This document shows, piece by piece, positions 1 to 7,116 of a stretch of DNA of 31,548 nucleotides (position 1 is its first letter; each line of letters starts with the position of its first letter). The stretch comes from a virus. The stretch lies in the IMG/VR virus record IMGVR_UViG_3300010883_000240, positions 1 through 31,548 of that record; one strand, given 5' to 3'. A program made the translations under genes and the position numbers. The notes under the pieces were generated by a model, which ran no database searches, had not been told where the DNA came from, and saw nothing but the letters and a program-made list of their open reading frames with translations.

Positions 1-495
1 AGACGGCGGTTGGTTACCAATTGACGTAAACAATGGCCCCTTTGCTTTCGTAGCAACCATATGTTCTTTCATATCTTTGATATCGCGGAGATGTCCCCAA
101 TGTTGTATCGCATTATTACGATACCCATGGTCACGAGTAAATGATGCACCAGAACCAGTAATACGATGACACATATACACATAAAACCAGGTATATGTAT
201 GCCATGATTGCGTGTCATATGTCTCAATAATACGTCGTCGGCTTTCATCGTGATGATGGCTCTTCGGCGTGTCTTTCATATATTTGAGATCTTGTAATAC
301 GTTAGAAAATCCTGCTGCATTTCTTGTATAGCAGTCATAGATATCAATTGATTGCATCAAAGGATCATTAATTTTATTAGTAGCTACTTCACCAACGTAC
401 GGCACTTCCCCCCAGTTGCAATTATCTTGAAGCCATTTTGCTCTTGGATAATAATAATTAACTAAAACATCAATCGCTTCTTCATTTAACCACAT
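1..495 (-). CDS. Partial protein, possibly of the amino-acid:DNA transferase / thymine-hypermodification group
   Basis: An open frame of 165 codons starts at ATG (493-495) and runs off the left edge, so the C-terminus is missing. It overlaps the stop of the PLP-enzyme gene by 14 bases, which implies translational coupling. The visible part is rich in Trp, Tyr and His and probably mostly helical. A Gly-Ser-Gly-Ala-Ser-Phe stretch followed by His-Gly-Tyr-Arg-Asn lies at about residues 114-127. From memory this resembles the helical proteins (AADT / aGPT-PPlase group) that act on pyrophosphorylated hydroxymethyl bases in hypermodified phage DNA. That family call is inference. Its place in one unit with a PLP enzyme and downstream of a hydroxymethylase cassette fits. 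It could equally be an unrelated conserved phage protein. Confidence 0.55.
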   Translation of the reverse strand, partial: MWLNEEAIDVLVNYYYPRAKWLQDNCNWGEVPYVGEVATNKINDPLMQSIDIYDCYTRNAAGFSNVLQDLKYMKDTPKSHHHDESRRRIIETYDTQSWHTYTWFYVYMCHRITGSGASFTRDHGYRNNAIQHWGHLRDIKDMKEHMVATKAKGPLFTSIGNQPPS

Positions 496-1375
496 TCTTA
501 TTCCAATCTCTATATGAATCTATTTTATCGTAAATTGTTTCATCAAGTAGCTCAGGCTCTTTACCTACATTCCAGAACAGAATATCCCTACCACTGTTTT
601 TGGGTATGTACTTCCACACCTTACCATCATAAGTAGCGATATTAGGAAATGGTGGTAGGTTTTCTGTTTTCTCTTGGGCCATAAATGCAAGTGGTTCTGA
701 GATGGGAGTTGCAATCCCAAGCTCCCCGGCTTTCATATTACGTGATACGCAAACAGAAGTAAATTTAGCATTTGGCCATGCGATCTGAAGCGACCGTGTA
801 AGTACGCCCGTGGACGTGGCAACATACACTTCTTCAGGTTCTGGAATTGAAGATGCGGTTTTTATCATACCAGCTGTCACTCGTTCATGTTTTAATCCAA
901 GAGGAACAAAGAATGCATTCGGTCTTTCATCTGCCCACTTTTTTGCAAGTAGATTTAAATTAGGCATCGCTGCAATTCTATGAAAAGAATAGTCACACCC
1001 TTGTTCAATACAACATGCTTGATGCGCAGATATTTTTTTAGACGATGGCATAAACAGCATAACCTTTTTGTTATATTGCTTTGCTACGTCAAGAAGAGAT
1101 ACCCCAGCCAAACCAGTACGAGGTTGAACGTAAACAATGGTATCAATATGACTAGGCAACGAGGAAATGAGACAGTCACCTCCACGAACTTTAGAGCCAA
1201 CCAAGTAATCATCACGGACAACCCTAATACCGTCATGAGTGGTAATACCAGGTGGACCATAAGGATCGGTCCAATCTCTAGCAAGATTAAAGTAATAATC
1301 TCTTGCATCATCTGTGGTGTAGAGGGGTCCGATATCTTTATTAATTCTGTCAATAACATGATTATTATGCGCCAA
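482..1375 (-). CDS. Fold-type II PLP-dependent enzyme (ACC deaminase / tryptophan synthase beta-like)
   Basis: 297 residues. The N-terminal part has the RDD...GSKVRG pattern typical of fold-type II enzymes, with the Lys as the expected Schiff-base residue. A Gly-rich segment with an alternating hydrophobic pattern (TGLAGVSLLDVAKQ...MLFMP) and a late ATSTG loop match the substrate- and phosphate-binding regions of ACC deaminase and threonine synthase relatives. The length is a little short for the family (about 300-340). The start is TTG (1373-1375), because no ATG precedes the conserved region in frame; a GGGGAG sequence lies about 10 bases upstream. It overlaps the preceding gene's stop. The substrate is unknown. 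PLP enzymes of other types modify the side chains of hypermodified phage bases, so a DNA-modification role is a plausible inference only. Confidence 0.72.
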   Translation of the reverse strand: MAHNNHVIDRINKDIGPLYTTDDARDYYFNLARDWTDPYGPPGITTHDGIRVVRDDYLVGSKVRGGDCLISSLPSHIDTIVYVQPRTGLAGVSLLDVAKQYNKKVMLFMPSSKKISAHQACCIEQGCDYSFHRIAAMPNLNLLAKKWADERPNAFFVPLGLKHERVTAGMIKTASSIPEPEEVYVATSTGVLTRSLQIAWPNAKFTSVCVSRNMKAGELGIATPISEPLAFMAQEKTENLPPFPNIATYDGKVWKYIPKNSGRDILFWNVGKEPELLDETIYDKIDSYRDWNKNVVK

Positions 1376-2339
1376 GTGGTGAAGCTCCCCAATTATTTCT
1401 ATTATAATATGGCGGTGCTATGTGAAACGAACCGCCAAACTCCATAAATGTTTCAGCGTATTTTTGTGAATCCATTGTATACCAGTCAGTGGGTGGTCGG
1501 ATAGTCATACCATTTGCTTTATCTTCAAGTAAACCAATAAATCGTTTTGTCAATTCTACACGCTCCTGTTGAGTACCGTAAAACGGTGTTTTCTTATAAT
1601 ACCCAGTCTTAGGTATACGTCTTCCTTCATACTCTATAGGGACTGGATAGCAATAATGCACAGATACCCCGAACTCTAATCCTAATGCATTTCCTTGTTT
1701 AACGTATTCATTAATAAGTTTCTCTACGGCATTTATATCATGTCGAAGCAAATGATGCCTAATATCAATAGAGCCAAAGCAAAGATAAATGGCACTAGTA
1801 GGTTTATAACCTCGCAGAAGAGAGACCAAGCCGTTACTAAGAGCACCATGAAGAGTTTTACCATCATTACGAAAAACGCTATGGCCACTACCACTAAAAG
1901 CAATTGTGTGAGAATCTCCAAGAGTAACTCCTTCATTATTTAATTTTTCTTGTAACAACGGTGTCACAGTACTTAACCTTAAAGATAGTTGGTCACACCA
2001 TTCATTAGTAATGCCTTCGTACGTAGTTTTTGCTCCGATACGTTTTTTTAACATTGCACCGTAGTCAGGCATATCCCAATCGAGAGACACAATGTTTTTG
2101 CATGAAGCAACACGATTAATCCTATCATAAACTTCTTTGGTTGCACCACCAAACAAATTGAGCGTGCCACCAAAGTTTGCACCATGATCGATATAAACAG
2201 TATTTGCGTTTAGAATATTAGGAGTGCACTTATGGTCAATAGAAGCGTTCAGTTGCTCCTTCCATAATTTTGACCACCCAAGTGTGTGTGACTTTACATT
2301 AACAGGAATATTTGATATAGGGTTTGTAATTACGTTCAT
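1365..2339 (-). CDS. Unknown protein with SGNH/GDSL-hydrolase-like motifs
   Basis: 324 residues. GDSH at 141-144 resembles block I (catalytic Ser) of SGNH hydrolases. HGALSNG at about 164-170 and FGSIDIRHH at about 188-196 could be the following oxyanion-hole blocks. A C-terminal His lies in SFHIAPPYYN. The Asn usual in the third block is not evident (Ile-Asp occupies the place), so the assignment is tentative. No signal peptide or membrane segment is seen, so it probably acts in the cytoplasm. It follows a hairpin at 2364-2383 and its 3' end overlaps the PLP-enzyme gene by 11 bases, so the two are probably co-translated. Its ribosome site is weak (GAAG about 10 bases before ATG). Confidence 0.6.
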   Translation of the reverse strand: MNVITNPISNIPVNVKSHTLGWSKLWKEQLNASIDHKCTPNILNANTVYIDHGANFGGTLNLFGGATKEVYDRINRVASCKNIVSLDWDMPDYGAMLKKRIGAKTTYEGITNEWCDQLSLRLSTVTPLLQEKLNNEGVTLGDSHTIAFSGSGHSVFRNDGKTLHGALSNGLVSLLRGYKPTSAIYLCFGSIDIRHHLLRHDINAVEKLINEYVKQGNALGLEFGVSVHYCYPVPIEYEGRRIPKTGYYKKTPFYGTQQERVELTKRFIGLLEDKANGMTIRPPTDWYTMDSQKYAETFMEFGGSFHIAPPYYNRNNWGASPLGA

Positions 2340-2363
2340 AATATATACTTCACGAATTAAGAG

Positions 2364-2383
2364 AGCCGGAACAACGTCCGGCT
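2364..2383 (-). terminator. Hairpin between the 60-residue gene and the SGNH-like gene
   Basis: A perfect 7-bp stem (AGCCGGA/TCCGGCT) with a 6-base loop lies 14 bases past the stop of the upstream gene. The following bases read CTCTTAATT, a weak U-tract. It may be an inefficient terminator or a processing and stability hairpin separating the nucleotide cassette from the PLP/SGNH genes. Confidence 0.4.
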
Positions 2384-2397
2384 ATCGATTGAACTTT

Positions 2398-2580
2398 CTA
2401 GTTTAATATTTTTTCGCTCCATGCATGGTTGACTTCTAATTGTTTCACACGATCAGATAAGTATTTTATCTGCATCATTAAGTCCTCGATTGATGTTGGA
2501 TCGTCTTCGACCCTATTTCGGCCATCCCCTTCTTCAGTTATTTTTCTATTTAACGAACTCGAACTGTATACTAGTCTCAT
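2398..2580 (-). CDS. Small hypothetical protein with C-terminal coiled coil
   Basis: 60 residues. The first half is polar and Ser-rich. Residues 30-50 carry a heptad-like pattern (IEDLMMQIKYLSDRVKQLEV), suggesting a short coiled coil. The start is supported by AGGAGA six bases before the ATG, inside the end of the dCMP deaminase gene (35-base overlap). A promoter-like element lies inside the deaminase gene upstream of it. I do not recognise the family. Confidence 0.55.
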   Translation of the reverse strand: MRLVYSSSSLNRKITEEGDGRNRVEDDPTSIEDLMMQIKYLSDRVKQLEVNHAWSEKILN

Positions 2581-2992
2581 GAAACATCTCCTGAGTTTTA
2601 CGCCATGAGTCTTGCCAACTATCAGGTATCTCCATATCTCTCATTATAACACGTTTGATACCTACTTGTACAATACCTTTTGCGCATTCTGAACATACCG
2701 GTAATCCCGACACATATAAAGTTGCACCATCTAATGATACACCTGAATAAGTTGCATTATATATTACATTCATTTCAGCGTGGACTACCAGCTCATACTT
2801 CCTCGAGCGATTCGCGTATCTAACAGAAGAATCTAAAATCCCTCGAGGAAATCCGTTAAAGCCTTGGGCCAGAACCTGACCCTTAGCTCCTACCGCCACA
2901 GCACCAATTTGCCGTGATGGATCCTTTGACCAGCTTGCTACCTCTTCGGCAAGCTTTAAATATCTTTGATCCCACTTTTCACTTTCTAACAT
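2546..2992 (-). CDS. cd: dCMP deaminase (zinc-dependent)
   Basis: Converts dCMP to dUMP, feeding dTMP synthesis. 148 residues (T4 Cd is 193). VHAEMN gives the zinc His and the catalytic Glu, and PVCSECAKGIVQ gives the two zinc Cys residues of the cytidine/dCMP deaminase fold. The start overlaps the end of the serine hydroxymethyltransferase gene by 7 bases. Together with that gene and the hydroxymethylase it forms a tight three-gene deoxynucleotide unit, so dCMP can be channelled either to dUMP or to hydroxymethyl-dCMP. Confidence 0.93.
   Translation of the reverse strand: MLESEKWDQRYLKLAEEVASWSKDPSRQIGAVAVGAKGQVLAQGFNGFPRGILDSSVRYANRSRKYELVVHAEMNVIYNATYSGVSLDGATLYVSGLPVCSECAKGIVQVGIKRVIMRDMEIPDSWQDSWRKTQEMFHETSIQFEFVK
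2646..2675 (-). promoter_or_regulatory. Possible early-type promoter inside the dCMP deaminase gene
   Basis: On the minus strand TTGTAC is followed, with a 19-base spacer, by TATAAT preceded by GTGT. This is one base off the 18-base spacing shared by the six intergenic copies in the window. It could drive the 60-residue gene (start 2580). Because it lies in coding sequence it may be chance. Confidence 0.3.
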
Positions 2993-4125
2993 AAAATATT
3001 TGAGATCCGTTGGGCTAATTCCTTAAACCATTCGGCATCATGTCCTCGTGTTGTTTCTGCCGCAGTACCAATACGAATACCTGAAGTTTCAACAAAAGAC
3101 CTAGGATCGTTCGGAACACCGTTTTTGTTAACTGTAATGCCATGCTCTTCTAAAAGGTCTGCTGCTTGCCTACCTGAGTATTTACTTTTACTTAAATCAA
3201 GTAAAATAATATGAGAATCAGTGCCACCAGTTAAAACATTAAATCCATTATCCATTAATACACTAGCCATCGCTTTAGCATTTGAAATGACTGCTAATGC
3301 ATAATCCATAAATTCGATAGTATTTGCTTCTGTAAATGCCTGAGCTTTAGCAGCAATAATATTCATTAACGGCCCACCCTGAGTTCCTGGGAAGATGGCT
3401 GAATTGATTTTCTTTGTGTAGTCTTCATTATTCCAGAGGATGATCCCGCCACGCGGCCCACGAAGCGTCTTATGAGTAGTAGATGTTACAAAGTCTGCAT
3501 ATTGTACTGGGTTTGGATAAACTTTTCCTGCAACAAGGCCTGCATAATGTGCCATATCAACTAAGAGATACGCGCCACATTTATCAGCAATTTCCCTAAA
3601 TCTTTTGAAATCAATTCTTCTTGGATAAGCACTTGCCCCAGCGATAATCATTTTTGGAAGCATTAATACAGCTCTGTTTTCAATATCTTTATAATTGATC
3701 AATCCTTCACTATCGACACCATAACTAAAAGCATCGTAGATTTTACCAGAAATATTAACCGATGCGCCATGAGATAAATGACCACCACTTGCAAGATCCA
3801 TACCAAAGATTCTATCACCTGGTTTTAGAAATGCTTGATAGATTGCGGTGTTAGCATTAGCACCACAATGCGGTTGGACATTTGCAAACTTACAATTATA
3901 AATTTGCTTCAGTTGCTCAATGGCCATTTGCTCTATGCTATCCATATTTTCGCAACCGTTATAATAACGCTTACCTGGATATCCTTCGGCATACTTATTA
4001 GTAAATATGCTACCGCATAAATCCATCACGTCATCTGAAGCAAAATTTTCACTAGCAATCAATTCTATTGTAGAATCTTGTCTTTCACGTTCTTTATCTA
4101 AAATTGTAGAAATTCTGTTATCCAT
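2986..4125 (-). CDS. glyA: Serine hydroxymethyltransferase
   Basis: PLP enzyme that transfers the serine hydroxymethyl carbon to tetrahydrofolate, giving glycine and 5,10-methylene-THF. 379 residues (bacterial GlyA is about 415-420). Recognisable landmarks are IELIASENFAS near the N-terminus, KYAEGYPGKRYYNGCE, LVDMAHYAGLVA, and the PLP-binding Lys (K219) in TSTTHKTLRGPRGG. The start ATG overlaps the hydroxymethylase stop as TAATG. The natural role in this position is to supply methylene-THF to the hydroxymethylase encoded immediately upstream (inference from adjacency). Phage-encoded GlyA is uncommon. Confidence 0.95.
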   Translation of the reverse strand: MDNRISTILDKERERQDSTIELIASENFASDDVMDLCGSIFTNKYAEGYPGKRYYNGCENMDSIEQMAIEQLKQIYNCKFANVQPHCGANANTAIYQAFLKPGDRIFGMDLASGGHLSHGASVNISGKIYDAFSYGVDSEGLINYKDIENRAVLMLPKMIIAGASAYPRRIDFKRFREIADKCGAYLLVDMAHYAGLVAGKVYPNPVQYADFVTSTTHKTLRGPRGGIILWNNEDYTKKINSAIFPGTQGGPLMNIIAAKAQAFTEANTIEFMDYALAVISNAKAMASVLMDNGFNVLTGGTDSHIILLDLSKSKYSGRQAADLLEEHGITVNKNGVPNDPRSFVETSGIRIGTAAETTRGHDAEWFKELAQRISNILC

Positions 4126-4820
4126 TATTTCACCAAATCAAAATGTCGGCCATATACGTGTAGGTTTTGTACCTGCCATATAATATCACCTGCTTCATAG
4201 TTGACTTTACTGATACCAGACAGATCCTTAACTAATGAGTCAAGAATATATTTTTGCCATGCATAATCATTCTTGTATCCAAAGACAACGTCATTAGATC
4301 GCATTTGGACGACTGCATGGAGCTTATTATCTCGAACATAATAGGTGACTGAATTAGTGCAAATAAAGTCATTCTTACCATTCTCGTTATACTCTAACCA
4401 TATCGATGGCCGAGTGTAAATCATAGAAGCTCTTCGGCCGTCAGGATTATTTATCAATTCCTGGAGTACCATTTCATATTGTTCATGGTACATGTTACTA
4501 AAGATAAGATGACCATAATTCGAATTGATATTACCATATTCATCTGCAGTCATTTGCCAAGCATATGGCGGATCTTTTGGAGCATCCCCTTTACTATCCC
4601 ATCGATAGAGATCGTTAATATTAGTAGAACCGCTGAGATACCAATCAATCTCTGATTTTACGTAATCTTGGTTTACTGTACCAAATATCGCAGGTTCATC
4701 TGCAATAAAAGATGCACCCATAAGTTCAATAGTTTGTTGACCAGTTCTATCAGTAGTAAACTCTTCTGCTGCTAATTTATCAATAAAATCAGCACGGATA
4801 TCGTTAACTGTTAAGCGCAT
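4125..4820 (-). CDS. gp42: dCMP hydroxymethylase (T4 gp42-like, thymidylate synthase family)
   Basis: Makes 5-hydroxymethyl-dCMP from dCMP and methylene-THF. 231 residues (T4 gp42 is 246). Similarity to T4 gp42 as remembered is high: VDKTG/TDRTG, ASFVADEP, EINSNYG, RRxxMIYTRPS, DFxCTN and MRSNDVVFG..NDYAWQKY. Cys154 is the catalytic nucleophile (T4 C148). Asp185 in NDYAW corresponds to T4 Asp179, the residue that replaces the Asn of thymidylate synthases and gives preference for dCMP over dUMP. Thus the product should be hmdCMP rather than hmdUMP. It is the first gene of the hydroxymethylase-glyA-cd unit. The C-terminus is about 20 residues shorter than T4's. Confidence 0.93.
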   Translation of the reverse strand: MRLTVNDIRADFIDKLAAEEFTTDRTGQQTIELMGASFIADEPAIFGTVNQDYVKSEIDWYLSGSTNINDLYRWDSKGDAPKDPPYAWQMTADEYGNINSNYGHLIFSNMYHEQYEMVLQELINNPDGRRASMIYTRPSIWLEYNENGKNDFICTNSVTYYVRDNKLHAVVQMRSNDVVFGYKNDYAWQKYILDSLVKDLSGISKVNYEAGDIIWQVQNLHVYGRHFDLVK

Positions 4821-4834
4821 AGAAATTCCTCATG

Positions 4835-5155
4835 TTATAATTTAATATCGTTCTTTTTATAGCGATCATCACTCTCCGGATGCTCGAGCTGATGAATATG
4901 AAGGATAATCAGCTGCGTAATCGCATGAATTAAATGGCTTTTACCCGACTCAGGGTCAAGATCTTCACCTGACCAGAAAGAGTTGAGATGGCGCTGAATG
5001 GATGAATAGGTTCTACCAAAGTTAGTAGAACCACCATCATGCCGCCAATTATTTACGCCATACTTATCTGCACCAAAACCAAAGATCTCGGCAACTTCTA
5101 CCAAGGCTTCAGGTGGGATTAGATGCAAAGGGGCTTTGTCACTATCATACTTCAA
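4835..5155 (-). CDS. Probable dATP/dGTP diphosphohydrolase-like protein (DUF5664 type)
   Basis: 106 residues. Pattern: KxDxxKAPLHLIPPEALxExAEIFxFGAxKYGxxNW, then SGEDLDPESGKSHLIHAITQL. The Glu/Asp- and His-bearing helices match the all-alpha DUF5664 family, relatives of phage dATP/dGTP pyrophosphohydrolases (family knowledge from memory). It probably hydrolyses a deoxynucleoside triphosphate; in a hydroxymethyl-C phage a dCTPase-like role is conceivable. The start is TTG (5153-5155), with GGAG eight bases upstream and no in-frame ATG near. An early-type promoter ends about 27 bases upstream of the start. Confidence 0.65.
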   Translation of the reverse strand: MKYDSDKAPLHLIPPEALVEVAEIFGFGADKYGVNNWRHDGGSTNFGRTYSSIQRHLNSFWSGEDLDPESGKSHLIHAITQLIILHIHQLEHPESDDRYKKNDIKL

Positions 5156-5181
5156 TGTGTATCTCCATAGTTAATAGGTGT

Positions 5182-5211
5182 ATTATAGCATAGATCCATC
5201 TAGTTGTACAC
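5182..5211 (-). promoter_or_regulatory. Early-type promoter for the DUF5664-like gene
   Basis: Minus strand GTGTAC (5211-5206), 18-base spacer, TATAAT (5187-5182). Same architecture as the copies upstream of gp43, gp45, gp55, mazG and hsp20. It straddles the stop of the preceding gene. The expected transcript start is near 5175, giving a leader of about 20 bases. Confidence 0.7.
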
Positions 5212-5716
5212 AGTTATCTTCGTTTATTTTATCCATTAGATTTGTTGATAAAAGGCGAAAAGCTTTTGTAGTGGCATTAGATTTTTTTATACCATCTGTT
5301 ACACCTATCATTCCATCAAATTCAAATGTGAGTACATCACCCATTTTATAATCATGTTCTATGTTTTGGGTATATGATACAAAATGAGTTAGCTGTCCCA
5401 TCATTAATGATTCTGTAAACTTATTAATGCCACTAAGAGAAATATTACGAGACCCTTTAGGACGACGTTTAAGATCAAGTAGGTATTGTAAATTAAAAGC
5501 CCAGTCATGTCTCCATTGATAAGATTCGCCTTTAACCTTATCTAATACCTTTATCTTGCCAGCTTTCAACAATGTCAATTCAAGAGCAAGAGCGTCTACA
5601 TTCTTTCTCTCGGAGTATGATCCCTTTCTAAATTCTGTGTCTAAACGGTCTAACAACCATTGATCAACAACATACGTATGAGAGTTAATGGTTTCTGCTA
5701 TAATTTCTATACCCAT
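5183..5716 (-). CDS. Hypothetical protein
   Basis: 177 residues from ATG (5714-5716), preceded by TGGAAA at about nine bases. A longer TTG-initiated version beginning at 5749 would overlap the primase-like gene and has no better ribosome site. The protein is mixed polar with a basic central stretch (LKRRPKGSRN) and no membrane segment. No known motif is recognised. It lies between the primase-like gene and the DUF5664-like gene and may belong to the replication or nucleotide group by position only. Confidence 0.7.
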   Translation of the reverse strand: MGIEIIAETINSHTYVVDQWLLDRLDTEFRKGSYSERKNVDALALELTLLKAGKIKVLDKVKGESYQWRHDWAFNLQYLLDLKRRPKGSRNISLSGINKFTESLMMGQLTHFVSYTQNIEHDYKMGDVLTFEFDGMIGVTDGIKKSNATTKAFRLLSTNLMDKINEDNCVQLDGSML

Positions 5717-5729
5717 AATCGATTTTCCA

Positions 5730-6662
5730 TTACATATTCTTATATACAAACTCTAAAGCACGATCTGCTTCTTTATTTAATGGGCGGTTGGCATACCAGT
5801 TACCCGTTTCATTATCAAGTTGAGTACATAATTGAGATATCTCTGAAGATGAAATAGGGTATTTTTTTCTTATAGCGTTTGCTGCAATAGAAACCATAAT
5901 CCGATACATCGTGTGATACCAACCTGTACCAGTAATAGCTCGATACTCATTTTCAAGGTGTCGAGGGAAGAATGGACAATCATGATAAGAATTCCAATTG
6001 ATATCAGTATTATCTAATTTCGATTTGCGATGTTCTATAATTTGTTTTTGCACTTCCTCAGGTAGACGATCGAAAAAGTTATTACCATCACGCTTTTCAG
6101 CATAAGGGAATTCTTGCATTAAGGCATCAGTATCAATAGATTGTATACCACCACCAGTAAAAATAAAGTTGTTAGCGCCAATATATTGACCTGGGATATA
6201 ATACATTCTTGATAAGTCTTTAGTTTGAGTGTCTCCAATGTTTCCAAGTTTTGATTGAAGGGCAAACCAGAAAGCCTTGATGCTTTCCTTTCCAACTCTT
6301 TTTTGAAGTGGGAATACAAGCCTAAATTTCGGAGTATCGATTGTGCTACTTGCAGTAGAATAACACACGTAGTACCAATCACCAACCAACTCATCAAGCT
6401 CACTCTTTAAATCTCCGTTAAAAAGATGGTCATCTACATCAACTGCACACCAACCACCCCAGTCAATAACATTGGCATTAGCCCGCGTCTTGTCCAGTAA
6501 ATAAGTGGCTGGTGAGATGAGAGTAGCATCTTTTTTGTTTTTACGCTCAACTTTTGACAGATCAAATAATAAAGTCTCAAATTCTTGAAAAGACTTAAAG
6601 TCCATCCTTTTATGAGTTTTATTATCAAATATACTTTTAAATAACGTCAGCGAAAAACCCAT
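5730..6662 (-). CDS. Putative primase-like protein (archaeo-eukaryotic primase superfamily?)
   Basis: 310 residues from the ATG at 6660-6662, chosen because AAGGA lies four bases upstream; an in-frame ATG 12 bases earlier lacks a ribosome site. WCAVDVDDH at about 71-79 resembles the acidic metal-binding motif of AEP-type primases. FRLVFPL follows at about 113-119, and DLSRMYYIPGQY at about 149-160 resembles the Arg-Pro-Gly region of viral primase-polymerases. The C-terminal third is helical, with Trp-Tyr-Ala-Asn-Arg. A role in priming beside the DNA polymerase gene is plausible but rests on short motifs. The start overlaps the end of the MazG-like gene. Confidence 0.5.
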   Translation of the reverse strand: MGFSLTLFKSIFDNKTHKRMDFKSFQEFETLLFDLSKVERKNKKDATLISPATYLLDKTRANANVIDWGGWCAVDVDDHLFNGDLKSELDELVGDWYYVCYSTASSTIDTPKFRLVFPLQKRVGKESIKAFWFALQSKLGNIGDTQTKDLSRMYYIPGQYIGANNFIFTGGGIQSIDTDALMQEFPYAEKRDGNNFFDRLPEEVQKQIIEHRKSKLDNTDINWNSYHDCPFFPRHLENEYRAITGTGWYHTMYRIMVSIAANAIRKKYPISSSEISQLCTQLDNETGNWYANRPLNKEADRALEFVYKNM

Positions 6663-7056
6663 GGTTTCCTTCATGGCTTGGTGCCTTCCATCCTTCTGGT
6701 TTGATAAGATCAGGTAAACCCAATGGGTTTGGTCGCTCAGGTTTTACACCGACATTTTTTTCAAGGTTAGCACGGAGAACTTCATCCCACGCTTTTTGCG
6801 CATCTACATCAAAGGCATCAAGTGTACCAAGTGCAACAACAACAATATCAATAAGACCATCGACGATTTCTTCTGCGTCTTTGTCGTGTGTTGCTTTAAG
6901 TGTTTCAATAAATTCTTCTTGAATAAAATTTATTCTAAACTGTAGATACTCTCTAACATTTAAATCATTACGGTCAACAAGTTGTTTCTTCATCCAATCA
7001 TGCACTCCGTATTTTTTATGCATTTCATGAATATCTTTAATCATATCATTAGACAT
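6637..7056 (-). CDS. mazG: MazG-like nucleoside triphosphate pyrophosphohydrolase
   Basis: 139 residues from ATG (7054-7056), selected for GGAG seven bases upstream; an ATG 12 bases earlier is less well placed. The helical core QEEFIETLKATHDKDAEEIVDGLIDIVVVALG carries the EExxE...ExxD metal-binding pattern of the all-alpha NTP-PPase superfamily (MazG/HisE/dUTPase-dimeric). Substrate unknown: dCTP, dUTP or a regulatory nucleotide are possible. It has its own early-type promoter directly upstream, indicating expression at the onset of infection. Confidence 0.85.
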   Translation of the reverse strand: MSNDMIKDIHEMHKKYGVHDWMKKQLVDRNDLNVREYLQFRINFIQEEFIETLKATHDKDAEEIVDGLIDIVVVALGTLDAFDVDAQKAWDEVLRANLEKNVGVKPERPNPLGLPDLIKPEGWKAPSHEGNHGFFADVI

Positions 7057-7078
7057 TTTTTTCTCCATTAGATTAAGT

Positions 7079-7108
7079 ATTATACACTGTGTTCAATAGT
7101 TTGTACAC
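7079..7108 (-). promoter_or_regulatory. Early-type promoter for mazG
   Basis: Minus strand GTGTAC (7108-7103), 18-base spacer ending CAGTG, TATAAT (7084-7079). Sits between the gp43 stop and the mazG start, the only long gap there. Predicted transcript start near 7072. Confidence 0.75.
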
Positions 7109-7116
7109 AACTATTT

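Noticed and set aside
1084-1392. 102-codon minus-strand frame overlapping the PLP enzyme gene
   Set aside because: Shadow frame of the PLP enzyme; its hydrophobic residues reflect reading the same codons out of phase.
980-1447. 155-codon open frame on the plus strand
   Set aside because: It is antisense to the PLP-enzyme and SGNH-like genes, has no ribosome site or promoter, and its product lacks any recognisable pattern.
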